DNA of 10,344 bases from Thermoplasmatales archaeon (GTDB lineage Archaea; Thermoplasmatota; E2; UBA202; DSCA01), in assembly GCA_011049295.1 (NCBI GenBank), contig DSCA01000147.1, positions 1-10,344 of the forward strand. The letters run 5' to 3'. Below the pieces are notes generated by a model. It ran no database searches and was not told the DNA's origin. It was given only the letters and a program-made list of their open reading frames with translations. The position numbers and the translations under genes are program-made. How positions within the stretch are numbered: the stretch's first letter is position 1; each line of letters starts with the position of its first letter. Of this stretch, positions 1-6,648 are shown in pieces.

Positions 1-4
1 AACC

Positions 5-29
5 GATAGGGTAAACTTCATTCCCTATC
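5..29. repeat. Perfect 7-bp inverted repeat (hairpin or operator)
   Basis: GATAGGG at 5-11 is repeated inverted as CCCTATC at 23-29, with an 11-nt loop. It lies in the AT-rich region before the ABC transporter operon. It could be the end of an upstream gene's terminator or a regulator site; the sequence does not decide. Confidence 0.4.
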
Positions 30-77
30 CCCTCCATATTATCAAGAGAATACAGAGCAAAAAAATGTTCCGAAAAA

Positions 78-93
78 TTGAGAGCTATCTCAA
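78..93. repeat. 6-bp inverted repeat flanked by A/T runs
   Basis: TTGAGA (78-83) and TCTCAA (88-93) surround a 4-nt loop, with A runs on both sides. Read on the minus strand, the hairpin is followed by five T, which resembles an intrinsic terminator for leftward transcription. It could also be an operator for the downstream ABC genes. Apart from this and the hairpin at 5-29, I see nothing coding in 1-202. Confidence 0.3.
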
Positions 94-171
94 AAAAATT
101 TAATCTGACAAAGTCAAGCTAAAATCCCTGAAATTTTTTTACTTTCCGAAGTACTGTTTTTTGGGTAACCA

Positions 172-178
172 TTATGTA
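172..178 (+). promoter_or_regulatory. Putative TATA box of the ABC transporter operon
   Basis: TTATGTA is centred 28 nt before the ATG at 203, and no Shine-Dalgarno sequence precedes that ATG. The spacing fits a leaderless archaeal mRNA. The same TTATGTA string recurs before the methyltransferase gene at 3406-3412, at nearly the same distance from its start. Confidence 0.45.
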
Positions 179-202
179 GGCCGCCCGCGTTGATACCCCC
201 GT

Positions 203-937
203 ATGCCACCGGTCATCGAGGCTCGCCACCTGGTGAAAAAGTTTGGGCCCACCACCGCCGTTGACGACCTGTCGCTGGCCGTCCATCCCGGAGAGCTCTT
301 CGGTCTCCTGGGCCCCAACGGCTCGGGGAAAACAACCACCATCAAAATGCTCACCGGGCAGACCGTCCCTACGGAGGGAACGGCCACAGTGGCCGGCCTG
401 GACGTGAGGCGCCATCCTCTGAAGGTGCGGGAGCGGGTGGGCATCATTCCCGAGCAGGAAATGCCACCCAGCTTTCTGACCGCCGAGGAATACCTGCACT
501 TCGTAGGCGCCATTCGCGGCCTAAGCCACATGGAGAGGCGATGCTCCCTCTGGTACGACCTCCTGGATTTTGGAGACCAGAAGGACATGCTGTGCAAGGA
601 TTTGTCCCGGGGAACCCGCCAGAAGGTCATGTTTGCCCAGGCCTTTCTGCACGAGCCCCGCGTCGCCTTCGTGGACGAGCCCCTCATCAACCTGGACCCC
701 ATCGTGCAGCGGACGGTAAAAAATTACCTGCGAGATTTTGTATCCCGGGGAGGCACCGTGTTTTTCTGTACCCACGTGCTGGAGATTGCCCAGGCCCTGT
801 GCACCCGGATAGGAATCATCTATCGGGGACGTCTGGTATACCAGGGAGACAGGGAGGACATAACCCAGCGCCACGCTCACCTGGAAGACCTGTTTCTGGA
901 CATGATCCATAGGGAACACCATGCGAGCTCTGCTTGA
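203..937 (+). CDS. ABC transporter ATP-binding protein
   Basis: Cytoplasmic ATPase subunit of an ABC exporter, 244 aa, a usual length for a single nucleotide-binding domain. Visible motifs are Walker A GPNGSGKT (about residues 37-44), a Q-loop region ending IIPEQE (about 81-86), the signature LSRGT (134-138), Walker B VAFVDE (154-159), a D-loop NLD (163-165) and the switch histidine in FFCTHV (H191). The signature has Arg where classic LSGGQ has Gly, and Thr in place of Gln; related ABC-2 exporter ATPases also often deviate here, so activity is still expected. The stop overlaps the following permease start by 17 nt, so the two are translationally coupled. The substrate cannot be told; ABC-2 type systems move drugs, lipids, polysaccharides or peptides. 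Confidence 0.9.
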   Translation: MPPVIEARHLVKKFGPTTAVDDLSLAVHPGELFGLLGPNGSGKTTTIKMLTGQTVPTEGTATVAGLDVRRHPLKVRERVGIIPEQEMPPSFLTAEEYLHFVGAIRGLSHMERRCSLWYDLLDFGDQKDMLCKDLSRGTRQKVMFAQAFLHEPRVAFVDEPLINLDPIVQRTVKNYLRDFVSRGGTVFFCTHVLEIAQALCTRIGIIYRGRLVYQGDREDITQRHAHLEDLFLDMIHREHHASSA

Positions 938-2012
938 CGCCATGATTCGCGAGGAGTGGCGCCTGCATGCCACCCTTTTTGACTATCGCCTGTTCGTCCT
1001 GTTTCCGGTGCTGCTGGCGGTCATGGCTGCGGGGAGCACCCTGTTTTTGCCCGTATTGCGGGACAGCATGCCGGGCTCCCATCTGGCCCTCCTCGGGCAT
1101 TACACCTTCCTGCTGTTCGGACTGAGCGTGGGTGCGTTCGGCCTGCTGGGGCGGGACATGCTCACCCGGCGCTTCGGGCAGGCACAGGTACTGGCTGCCG
1201 CCGCCCGCATCCTGCCCCTCACCGACCGGCGCATCCTCGCCGCTTTTTTTGTCAAAGACCTGATGTTCTATGTGCTGCTGTGGATCGGACCCGCCCTGCT
1301 GGGATTCGGCCTGACGGCCCCCCTGATGGGCGTGGCCGGGCGGCAGGTGGGGCTGCTGGTCCTCACCCTGCCCCTGTCCTTCCTTGCGGGGCTGGCCGTG
1401 GCCTTTGCCCTCTCCACCCTGTATGCTCACTCCCCACGGGCGCTGCTCGTGGTGCTGGCAGCTCTGGGCGCAGCCGTGGGGCTGGACATGCTGTCTCTCA
1501 ATGCGGAGGCCATACAGCTGCTACCTCCCTACCAGCTGTTCCGGTACCCGGGCCCCACACCGCTGGTGGCCACCTTGGGAATAACCCTGGTGTGCCTCGC
1601 CGTATCCCTGGCCTTTCCCCGGGTCGACTTCGCTGGGCCCACGCCGCGCCACCCCAACACCTTCCGCCGCCTGGCCAGGTGGCCGCTGGCCGGCGCCCAC
1701 GCCCCCTATGTGGCCAAAGACCTGCTGGACCTGAAACGCTGCCAGGGGGGGATGGGCAAAATCGTGTTTGCCCTGCTGCTGCCGGCGGCGGTCATCTGGC
1801 TCCTGTTCCACGTGCTGGAGGAGTTTATACCAGGACTTGACTTTCTGGTGGTGTTCGCCCTCTTTATGGGGCTCATCGCCTCCTCCATCTACAACTGGCT
1901 TACCGAGCTGGATTCCGTCGCCTCCTACGCCTTTCTGCCGGTGAGCGGGGGGACGTGCTCCGGGGCAAGGTGTACAGCTACGCTCTGCTCAACCTGGCGC
2001 CCCTTGCGGTGA
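921..2012 (+). CDS. ABC exporter permease, N-terminal part (frameshifted)
   Basis: Membrane partner of the preceding ATPase. The 363-codon frame begins with a short cytoplasmic N-terminus and then shows repeated hydrophobic segments, roughly residues 23-45, 55-76, 112-132, 140-188, 214-231 and 283-325. Up to about residue 343 (LPVSGG) the sequence looks like a genuine permease. After that it becomes a Cys/Thr/Arg-rich tail that does not look like membrane protein and ends at 2012. At the same point the overlapping frame from 1955 continues with DVLRGKVYSY and more membrane helices. A one-base slip in the G run 1947-1952 joins both into one protein of about 466 aa ending at 2320. An alternative start is the in-frame ATG at 942. 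This is an authentic frameshift mutation, an indel error in the sequence, or programmed -1 frameshifting. Confidence 0.8.
   Translation: MRALLDAMIREEWRLHATLFDYRLFVLFPVLLAVMAAGSTLFLPVLRDSMPGSHLALLGHYTFLLFGLSVGAFGLLGRDMLTRRFGQAQVLAAAARILPLTDRRILAAFFVKDLMFYVLLWIGPALLGFGLTAPLMGVAGRQVGLLVLTLPLSFLAGLAVAFALSTLYAHSPRALLVVLAALGAAVGLDMLSLNAEAIQLLPPYQLFRYPGPTPLVATLGITLVCLAVSLAFPRVDFAGPTPRHPNTFRRLARWPLAGAHAPYVAKDLLDLKRCQGGMGKIVFALLLPAAVIWLLFHVLEEFIPGLDFLVVFALFMGLIASSIYNWLTELDSVASYAFLPVSGGTCSGARCTATLCSTWRPLR
1947..1952 (+). other. G6 run at the permease frameshift point
   Basis: Six consecutive G where the reading frame must shift by -1 (equivalent to one missing G) to restore the full-length permease. 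Homopolymer runs are common sites of both sequencing indels and polymerase or ribosome slippage. Confidence 0.7.
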
Positions 2013-2320
2013 TACTGGCTGCCGCCCTGGCCTCCGGTCGGCTGGCCTCGCTGGTGCCGGCCCTGCTGGTATATGCGGGCGTCTCCGCCTATACGGTGGC
2101 CGTCACCGTCTATCTCACCGGGCTGTTCCCCACCGTCCTCCTCTACAACGTGCAGGTGTTTGGACTGTACACTCTGCTCATCTCTCCCCTGCTGCTTTTC
2201 CTTTTTCTGTTGGCATTGCACGTCTGGTACCTGGCCGGGGCGCTGCTTCTGCTTCCCCTGGCCCACTACGTCCTTCACCACGCCTACCATCGCTGGAATC
2301 ACTGGGAGCCGCCGGCCTGA
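1955..2320 (+). CDS. ABC exporter permease, C-terminal part (frameshifted)
   Basis: This 121-codon frame opens at a GTG that is probably an internal codon, not a start. It carries the missing C-terminal membrane half of the permease: strongly hydrophobic stretches around residues 10-26, 30-52 and 65-105, then a His/Trp-rich cytoplasmic tail. With the -1 slip, the junction reads LPVSGG-DVLRGKVYSY, a natural cytoplasmic-loop sequence for ABC-2 type permeases. No promoter or Shine-Dalgarno sequence precedes 1955, which argues against separate expression. The gene is followed at once by the acylphosphatase promoter. Confidence 0.75.
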   Translation: MLRGKVYSYALLNLAPLAVILAAALASGRLASLVPALLVYAGVSAYTVAVTVYLTGLFPTVLLYNVQVFGLYTLLISPLLLFLFLLALHVWYLAGALLLLPLAHYVLHHAYHRWNHWEPPA

Positions 2321-2328
2321 CCACAGCA

Positions 2329-2336
2329 CATAAATA
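2329..2336 (+). promoter_or_regulatory. TATA box of the acylphosphatase gene
   Basis: CATAAATA, centred 24.5 nt before the ATG at 2357, lies in the 36-nt gap after the permease. No Shine-Dalgarno sequence is present, so the mRNA is probably leaderless. Confidence 0.6.
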
Positions 2337-2356
2337 AGCGCTCTCCATGTGAAGAT

Positions 2357-2626
2357 ATGAAGCGAGTGCACGTGTGGATTTCCGGTCGCGTCCAGGGCGT
2401 GTGGTACCGATCCCACACCCAAAAAGCTGCCCACCGACAGGGGGTCAAGGGGTGGGTACGCAACCTCCCGGACGGACGGGTGGAGGCGGTCTTCGAGGGG
2501 CCGGAGCAGTCGGTAAAAAACATGATTGACTGGTGTCACCGGGGGTCGCCCATGGCCCGGGTGGAGGACGTGGAGGTTGCCTGGGAGGAGCCCGAAGGAT
2601 GCACCGATTTTGAGGTCCGTCACTGA
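2357..2626 (+). CDS. acyP: Acylphosphatase
   Basis: Small cytoplasmic hydrolase of acyl phosphates such as carbamoyl phosphate and 1,3-bisphosphoglycerate (EC 3.6.1.7). The 89 aa match the usual length of about 90. The family signature GRVQGVWYR is at residues 10-18, with the phosphate-binding Arg18. GWVRNLPDGRVEAVFEG follows at about 32-48 and supplies the catalytic Asn36. The gene has its own TATA box, and its last 7 nt overlap the end of the convergent dtdA gene. The cellular role of acylphosphatases remains uncertain; carbamoyl phosphate is also a substrate of ArgF encoded further along, but no functional link is shown. Confidence 0.95.
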   Translation: MKRVHVWISGRVQGVWYRSHTQKAAHRQGVKGWVRNLPDGRVEAVFEGPEQSVKNMIDWCHRGSPMARVEDVEVAWEEPEGCTDFEVRH

Positions 2627-3399
2627 ACAACGGCCAGTCCCTTTTCTGCAAACCAGGGCAAAAACCGGGCGGCCTCGTCGCCATGGATGTAGACCGCCTG
2701 GGACCCCGGCGTGGCCTCCACCGCCTGGTGGACCAGCGACCGGTAGAGCGTCTGGAAATGGTAGCGGGGAATCATGTGTCCGAAGGCCACGTTCTCCCCC
2801 AGGGTTACGTCGGTAAACCGGGGAGCGTAGTGTCCGCCGCCGAGCCCCACGGCCACCACGTCTTCTCCCGAATCCTCCAGCCGGGCAATGATGGCAGCAA
2901 TGAGGGAGCAGGCCCGGTCGTCGCTCCATTCCCGGGAGGTGCTGCCCACTTCGATGAACATGGCAGGGGTCTCCAGGTACGGACCGTGATGGGTCACCTC
3001 GTAGCACACCGTGTAGGGCAACTCCCGGGCCTCGTCCCGCAGGTAGCGAAGGGCCTGGCTCATGAGCAGGGGCGCCGAAGGAACCAGGGTGCCCGCCCGC
3101 CCCCCGAAATCGGCGCTGCCATAGTTGCCGACGGGATGAACGGAGAGCGTCCGCCGCCCCGACTCCGAGGCATGCCGGGAGACAAAAACCACCGCTGCCG
3201 GGTCATATCCGCGCTGCCGCAGTTCCCGGTCGACGTGGTCGTGGTAGAGGTGCGTATCGGGAATGAAAAAGGCCACCAGGTCTCGGCTCTCACACCGGTA
3301 GAGGTCGTCGGCTTCCCGGTTCCAATCCAGGAGGCCCAGCAGGTGGCGACCTATGCGGGTGCTGGCCTGGTCCCTCCGGGAGACGACCACGGCAATCAC
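2620..3399 (-). CDS. dtdA: D-aminoacyl-tRNA deacylase (archaeal/plant type, DTD2)
   Basis: Removes D-amino acids mischarged on tRNA (EC 3.1.1.96), a translation proofreading step. The 259 aa carry the characteristic series of this archaeal/plant family: SRHASESG (about 74-81), SVHPVGN (86-92), THHGP (136-140), EVGSTSREW (150-158), GGGHYAPRFTD (187-197) and GHMIPRYH (207-214). This family is unrelated to bacterial DTD. The start is GTG at 3399, chosen because MIAVVVSR is a plausible N-terminus and a TATA box lies 25.5 nt upstream. It is divergent from the methyltransferase, with only 34 nt between start codons, and its 3' end overlaps acyP by 7 nt. Confidence 0.95.
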   Translation of the reverse strand: MIAVVVSRRDQASTRIGRHLLGLLDWNREADDLYRCESRDLVAFFIPDTHLYHDHVDRELRQRGYDPAAVVFVSRHASESGRRTLSVHPVGNYGSADFGGRAGTLVPSAPLLMSQALRYLRDEARELPYTVCYEVTHHGPYLETPAMFIEVGSTSREWSDDRACSLIAAIIARLEDSGEDVVAVGLGGGHYAPRFTDVTLGENVAFGHMIPRYHFQTLYRSLVHQAVEATPGSQAVYIHGDEAARFLPWFAEKGLAVVQ

Positions 3400-3404
3400 A
3401 AATG

Positions 3405-3412
3405 CTTATGTA
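3405..3412 (+). promoter_or_regulatory. TATA box of the methyltransferase gene
   Basis: CTTATGTA, centred 25.5 nt before the ATG at 3434. It sits between the dtdA start codon and the dtdA TATA box, so the two pre-initiation complexes would overlap. Confidence 0.55.
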
Positions 3413-3420
3413 GCACACCA

Positions 3421-3428
3421 TATTTATG
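3421..3428 (-). promoter_or_regulatory. TATA box of dtdA
   Basis: The minus strand reads CATAAATA, centred 25.5 nt before the GTG start at 3399. It is identical to the acyP TATA box at 2329-2336. It lies just upstream of the methyltransferase start codon. Confidence 0.6.
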
Positions 3429-3433
3429 TGTTG

Positions 3434-4228
3434 ATGCCCCACAACCGGAGCCCGGAGGAACTGCACCACTTCATAAAAAAACTGGAGCAGCAGGCCCTGG
3501 AAACCGCAGAGGAGCGGCATCCCCTCTACATCAGGGCGGGACTGAAAGATGCCCATATGGTGCTGGACGTGGGCTGCGGCTCGGGTGCGGTCACCAAGGA
3601 CGTGGCGGCCCACACCAACGGCACGGTGGTCGCCCTGGACGACGCCCTGGACCTCATAGACACCGCCCGGGAGATTCTGACCGGCCTGGAAAACGTGGTG
3701 CTCATGGCTGGCGATGCCCACCATCTGCCCTTCCGGGACGAGACCTTTGACATAGCCCTCTGCAACCTGGTGCTCATGTGGTCAGAGCATCCCCAGCAGG
3801 TGGTCAGCGAAATGGCCCGGGTGGTGCGACCGGGGGGAAGGGTGGTGGCTTCCCTGGAGCCGGACTTTGGGGGCAAGATTCACTGGCCGGAAAACGAACA
3901 AGTGGATCCCATCTTTGCGGGAGAGGCCATCCGGCGGCGGGGTGGGGACCCCCACATCGGTCGCAAACTGCGTATGCTGTTTGTGCGGGCGGGGCTGGAC
4001 GCCGAGGTGGGCATCGGCAACCAGCGCATCTGGAGCTGCGCTGAGGACCGCGCCTCCTACACCCGCTCCCGTGACTTTTACTGGGACGTACTGCGTAGGG
4101 CGGGTCTGAGCGACCGGGAAATCCGGACCTGGGAGCAGGAATATCTGACCTCTCTGGACCAGGGCATCCAGGTCAACTTTTTCCCCCAGTTTTATGCGAT
4201 TGGAACCAAGCGGGGCGGACAGGGATAA
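3434..4228 (+). CDS. Class I SAM-dependent methyltransferase
   Basis: Cytoplasmic Rossmann-fold methyltransferase, 264 aa, Methyltransf_11/UbiE-like. SAM-binding motif I is VLDVGCGSG (43-51). An acidic motif II is VVALDD (65-70), followed by GDAHHLPF (93-100), FDIALCNLVLMW (105-116) and the post-III motif VRPGGRVVASLEPD (131-144). The C-terminal 120 residues are rich in Arg and aromatic residues and probably form the substrate lid. The substrate is unknown. The ATG at 3434 was chosen over the open frame reaching back to 3353: that longer start would lie inside dtdA, while 3434 has a TATA box at the leaderless distance and begins about 40 residues before motif I, as is usual. Confidence 0.9.
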   Translation: MPHNRSPEELHHFIKKLEQQALETAEERHPLYIRAGLKDAHMVLDVGCGSGAVTKDVAAHTNGTVVALDDALDLIDTAREILTGLENVVLMAGDAHHLPFRDETFDIALCNLVLMWSEHPQQVVSEMARVVRPGGRVVASLEPDFGGKIHWPENEQVDPIFAGEAIRRRGGDPHIGRKLRMLFVRAGLDAEVGIGNQRIWSCAEDRASYTRSRDFYWDVLRRAGLSDREIRTWEQEYLTSLDQGIQVNFFPQFYAIGTKRGGQG

Positions 4229-4229
4229 A

Positions 4230-4237
4230 GATAATAA
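4230..4237 (+). promoter_or_regulatory. Putative TATA box of the PKD surface protein gene
   Basis: GATAATAA begins 2 nt after the methyltransferase stop and is centred 28.5 nt before the ATG at 4262. It directly abuts the alternative ATG at 4238, so transcripts from it could not include that codon. Confidence 0.5.
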
Positions 4238-4261
4238 ATGTCCCGCTGGATACTATGCAGA

Positions 4262-5299
4262 ATGTCTCGACCTGCCCTGCTCCTGGCCATCCTGACCGTG
4301 CTGGTGGTGGTGCCCGCCCTGGGTCACGCCTTTGTGGACGCCGTGTACTGGATAAAGGACAGCGACGGCAATCTGATTTACATGCGCGATGACCAGGGGA
4401 ACATCATATACGGCAACATCCTGGTAGGCCAGAGAGTGGTATTTGACGCCAGCAAGTCACAGAGCTACTACGGCAAGGTGGACCGGTACTGGTGGGATTT
4501 CGACAGCGACGGAACCTACGACGCCAAAAAATCCCTGCCCGTCATGTACCATACCTTTGATCGGGCCGGGACGTACACGGTCAAGCTCCTGGCCGTGGAC
4601 AGCAGCGGTCCCCCGGGGTCCGCGGACACCTATGTGAAAGAGGTGCGAGTGGTGGAGAAACTGGAAAACCCGGTGGCCCTCTTTTTCTGCCAGGTTACAT
4701 CTGCCTCTCCCTCGGCGGTCAACGTCACCCTCAACGCCAGCGCCTCCCGTGACCCCGACGGCTACATAAAGTACTACCGCTGGGACCTGGACGACGACGG
4801 AACCTACGACCAGGAGATGTTTCGACGGCCCCTGCTCAATCACACGTTTGACCGCAACGGCTACCACCTGCTCACCCTGTCCGTTGAGGACTGGGACGGG
4901 CTCAAAGACGGAATGCAGCGCATCCTGAAGGTGGACGGCATCGGAGGACAGTCGGTGGAGCAAAAGATGGTCAACGTGACGGTGGTCAACAAGCGGGAAG
5001 TGCCGGTAAACGTCACCATCGTGGTCAACAACTGGGATACGGTGACCGCCCGGGTGGTCAACACCACCACGGTGGCCGTTCCCCTGAACCCGGAGGGAAA
5101 GAATGACTTTTACCTTACCACCTCCGACGGCGGCGAAGGCTGGTTCATAACCGGCGACCACACGCCGGAATTCAAGCTGCTCCCCGACAAAATAGAGCTG
5201 GTAAAATCCGGCGGCCTCCCGGGGTTCGGACTGGCGGCGGCAGTGACCGCCCTGCTGGCGGCCATAGCCCTGGGCGCCCGGCGCACCATCAAAATTTAA
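4262..5299 (+). CDS. Secreted PKD-domain protein with PGF-CTERM archaeosortase signal
   Basis: Cell-surface protein of 345 aa from ATG 4262. A signal peptide covers about residues 1-23 (basic SRP start, hydrophobic core, likely cleavage after GHA). Two PKD beta-sandwich repeats follow at about 47-132 and 137-227. Each has a WDFDSDGTYD or WDLDDDGTYD loop (78-87, 174-183) with DxDxDG acidic residues that could bind calcium. A third beta-rich segment fills 228-315. The end has LPGFG (319-323), a hydrophobic helix and GARR (338-341), the tripartite PGF-CTERM signal cut by archaeosortase A. There are N-glycosylation sequons at N154, N158, N193, N238, N250 and N267. An in-frame ATG at 4238 would add 8 residues; 4262 is preferred from TATA spacing. 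It may be an S-layer or adhesion protein; no catalytic domain is seen. Confidence 0.87.
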   Translation: MSRPALLLAILTVLVVVPALGHAFVDAVYWIKDSDGNLIYMRDDQGNIIYGNILVGQRVVFDASKSQSYYGKVDRYWWDFDSDGTYDAKKSLPVMYHTFDRAGTYTVKLLAVDSSGPPGSADTYVKEVRVVEKLENPVALFFCQVTSASPSAVNVTLNASASRDPDGYIKYYRWDLDDDGTYDQEMFRRPLLNHTFDRNGYHLLTLSVEDWDGLKDGMQRILKVDGIGGQSVEQKMVNVTVVNKREVPVNVTIVVNNWDTVTARVVNTTTVAVPLNPEGKNDFYLTTSDGGEGWFITGDHTPEFKLLPDKIELVKSGGLPGFGLAAAVTALLAAIALGARRTIKI

Positions 5300-5300
5300 G
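5293..5300 (+). promoter_or_regulatory. Putative TATA box of purD operon
   Basis: AATTTAAG is centred 25.5 nt before the purD ATG at 5322 and overlaps the stop codon of the PKD gene. The absence of a Shine-Dalgarno sequence before 5322 fits a leaderless start. Confidence 0.5.
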
Positions 5301-5321
5301 TAACCAGCCTCATTTACAGTC

Positions 5322-6647
5322 ATGAACGTTTTGGTCATCGGGGGAGGAGCCAGAGAACACGCCATCTGCAAAGCGGTGTGCACCGGTGAAGCGGACCTGT
5401 ACGCAGTCATGAGCAATGTCAACCCGGGCATCAGGCGTCTGGCCACCGATTTTTATCTGCAGCGGGAGACGGCGGTGGACAAGGTGGTGGAGTATGCCCG
5501 ACGGCGGCACATCGACCTGGCCATCGTGGGGCCGGAGGCGCCAGAAGAGGCAGGGGTTACCAACGCCCTGGCTGATGAGGATATCGCCGTGGCCTCTCCC
5601 AGCCGGGAGGCGGCAGAGATAGAGACCAACAAGGAGTTTATGCGCTCCCTCATGGACCGCCACCGGGTTCCCGGAACCCTGAAAACCCGGGCCTTTTCCG
5701 ATCCGGTGAAGGCCAGGGAGTTCATCGAGCTCCTGGACGGAGAGGTGGCAGTGAAGCCGGTGGGACTGACCGGGGGAAAGGGGGTCAGGGTGGCCGGCGA
5801 CCACCTGCACGGCGTGGCCGATGCCGCTGACTACGCCCGCCGGGTGATAGAGGAGAGAATCGGGGGGGGTTCCCGGGTTCTGATTGAGGAAAAAGCGGTG
5901 GGCGAGGAATTCACCGTGCAGGCCTTCTGCGACGGGCTGACCATTCTGCCCACGCCGGCCGTGCAGGACCACAAACGACTGCTTCCCGGCGACGCGGGAC
6001 CCAACACCGGCGGCATGGGGTCCTATTCCCACGCCAGCGGCATCCTCCCCTTTATGGATCGCAACGACTACGAGGGGTCGGTGGCCATCCTGCAGCGGCT
6101 GGTGGATGCCCTGCGCGACGAGGGGCGCCCCTATCACGGAGTTATCTATGGACAGTTCATGCTCACCGCCGAGGGGCCCAAGGTCATCGAGATCAACGCT
6201 CGCTGGGGGGACCCGGAGGCCATGAACGTTTTGCCCCTGCTGAAAACGGACCTGGTGAAACTCTGTCTGGCCATGGTGGATGGCACCATGAGCAGAAAAA
6301 AGATGGAGATGCACCGGCTGAGCACGGTCTGCAAATACGTGGTGCCCGAGGGCTACGGAAGCAAGCCCCTGCCCGGGATTCAGATAAAGGTGGACGAGAG
6401 GGCCATCGAGGAGGCAGGAGGACAGCTGTTTTTTGCCTCGGTCAACGAGCGGGACGGCGGCATCTACACCACCACCTCGCGCTCCCTGGCCGTGGTGGGC
6501 CTGGCCGAGCAGATATCGGCGGCCGAGCGCATGTGCGAGGAGGGGCTCGGCCACGTGAGAGGCGGGCACATCTTCATTCGCCACGACATCGGCACGCCGG
6601 CCCTGCTCCAGCAGCGTATCGACCACATGCGGTCCCTCCGGTGCTAA
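5322..6647 (+). CDS. purD: Phosphoribosylamine-glycine ligase (GAR synthetase)
   Basis: Second step of de novo purine synthesis: phosphoribosylamine + glycine + ATP to glycinamide ribonucleotide (EC 6.3.4.13). The 441 aa match the usual length of about 430. The N-terminal domain begins MNVLVIGGGAREHAI with the glycine-rich loop (7-9) and contains GPEAPEEAGV (70-79). The ATP-grasp domain has VKPVGLTGGKGV (144-155), IEEKAVGEEFTVQAF (188-202), GPNTGGMGSYS (226-236) and the metal-binding IEINARWGDPE (289-299). The C-terminal lid domain contains GGIYTTTSRSLAVVGLA (379-395). GPN GTPase begins 1 nt after its stop, so the two are cotranscribed. Confidence 0.97.
   Translation: MNVLVIGGGAREHAICKAVCTGEADLYAVMSNVNPGIRRLATDFYLQRETAVDKVVEYARRRHIDLAIVGPEAPEEAGVTNALADEDIAVASPSREAAEIETNKEFMRSLMDRHRVPGTLKTRAFSDPVKAREFIELLDGEVAVKPVGLTGGKGVRVAGDHLHGVADAADYARRVIEERIGGGSRVLIEEKAVGEEFTVQAFCDGLTILPTPAVQDHKRLLPGDAGPNTGGMGSYSHASGILPFMDRNDYEGSVAILQRLVDALRDEGRPYHGVIYGQFMLTAEGPKVIEINARWGDPEAMNVLPLLKTDLVKLCLAMVDGTMSRKKMEMHRLSTVCKYVVPEGYGSKPLPGIQIKVDERAIEEAGGQLFFASVNERDGGIYTTTSRSLAVVGLAEQISAAERMCEEGLGHVRGGHIFIRHDIGTPALLQQRIDHMRSLRC
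6640..6643 (+). promoter_or_regulatory. Shine-Dalgarno GGTG of the GPN-loop GTPase gene
   Basis: GGTG lies inside the last codons of purD, 5 nt before the ATG at 6649. It matches the anti-Shine-Dalgarno end of archaeal 16S rRNA. It marks an internal operon gene, unlike the leaderless first genes. Confidence 0.5.
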
Positions 6648-6648
6648 C

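Noticed and set aside
134..138. ABC signature LSRGT (residues 134-138 of the ATPase) as a sign of an inactive ATPase
   Set aside because: Walker A, Walker B glutamate and the H-loop histidine are intact, and related ABC-2 exporter ATPases often deviate from LSGGQ.
1925..3007. Minus-strand open frame of 360 codons across the permease, acyP and part of dtdA
   Set aside because: It crosses three well-supported genes and their promoters and has low-complexity Gly/Arg/His/Pro composition; a shadow frame.
2683..3750. Plus-strand open frame of 355 codons antisense to dtdA and into the methyltransferase
   Set aside because: dtdA has all its family motifs on the minus strand, and this frame shows none.
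4457..5446. Minus-strand open frame of 329 codons antisense to the PKD gene
   Set aside because: Val/Gly/His-rich shadow of the PKD coding sequence, without a promoter or recognisable domain.
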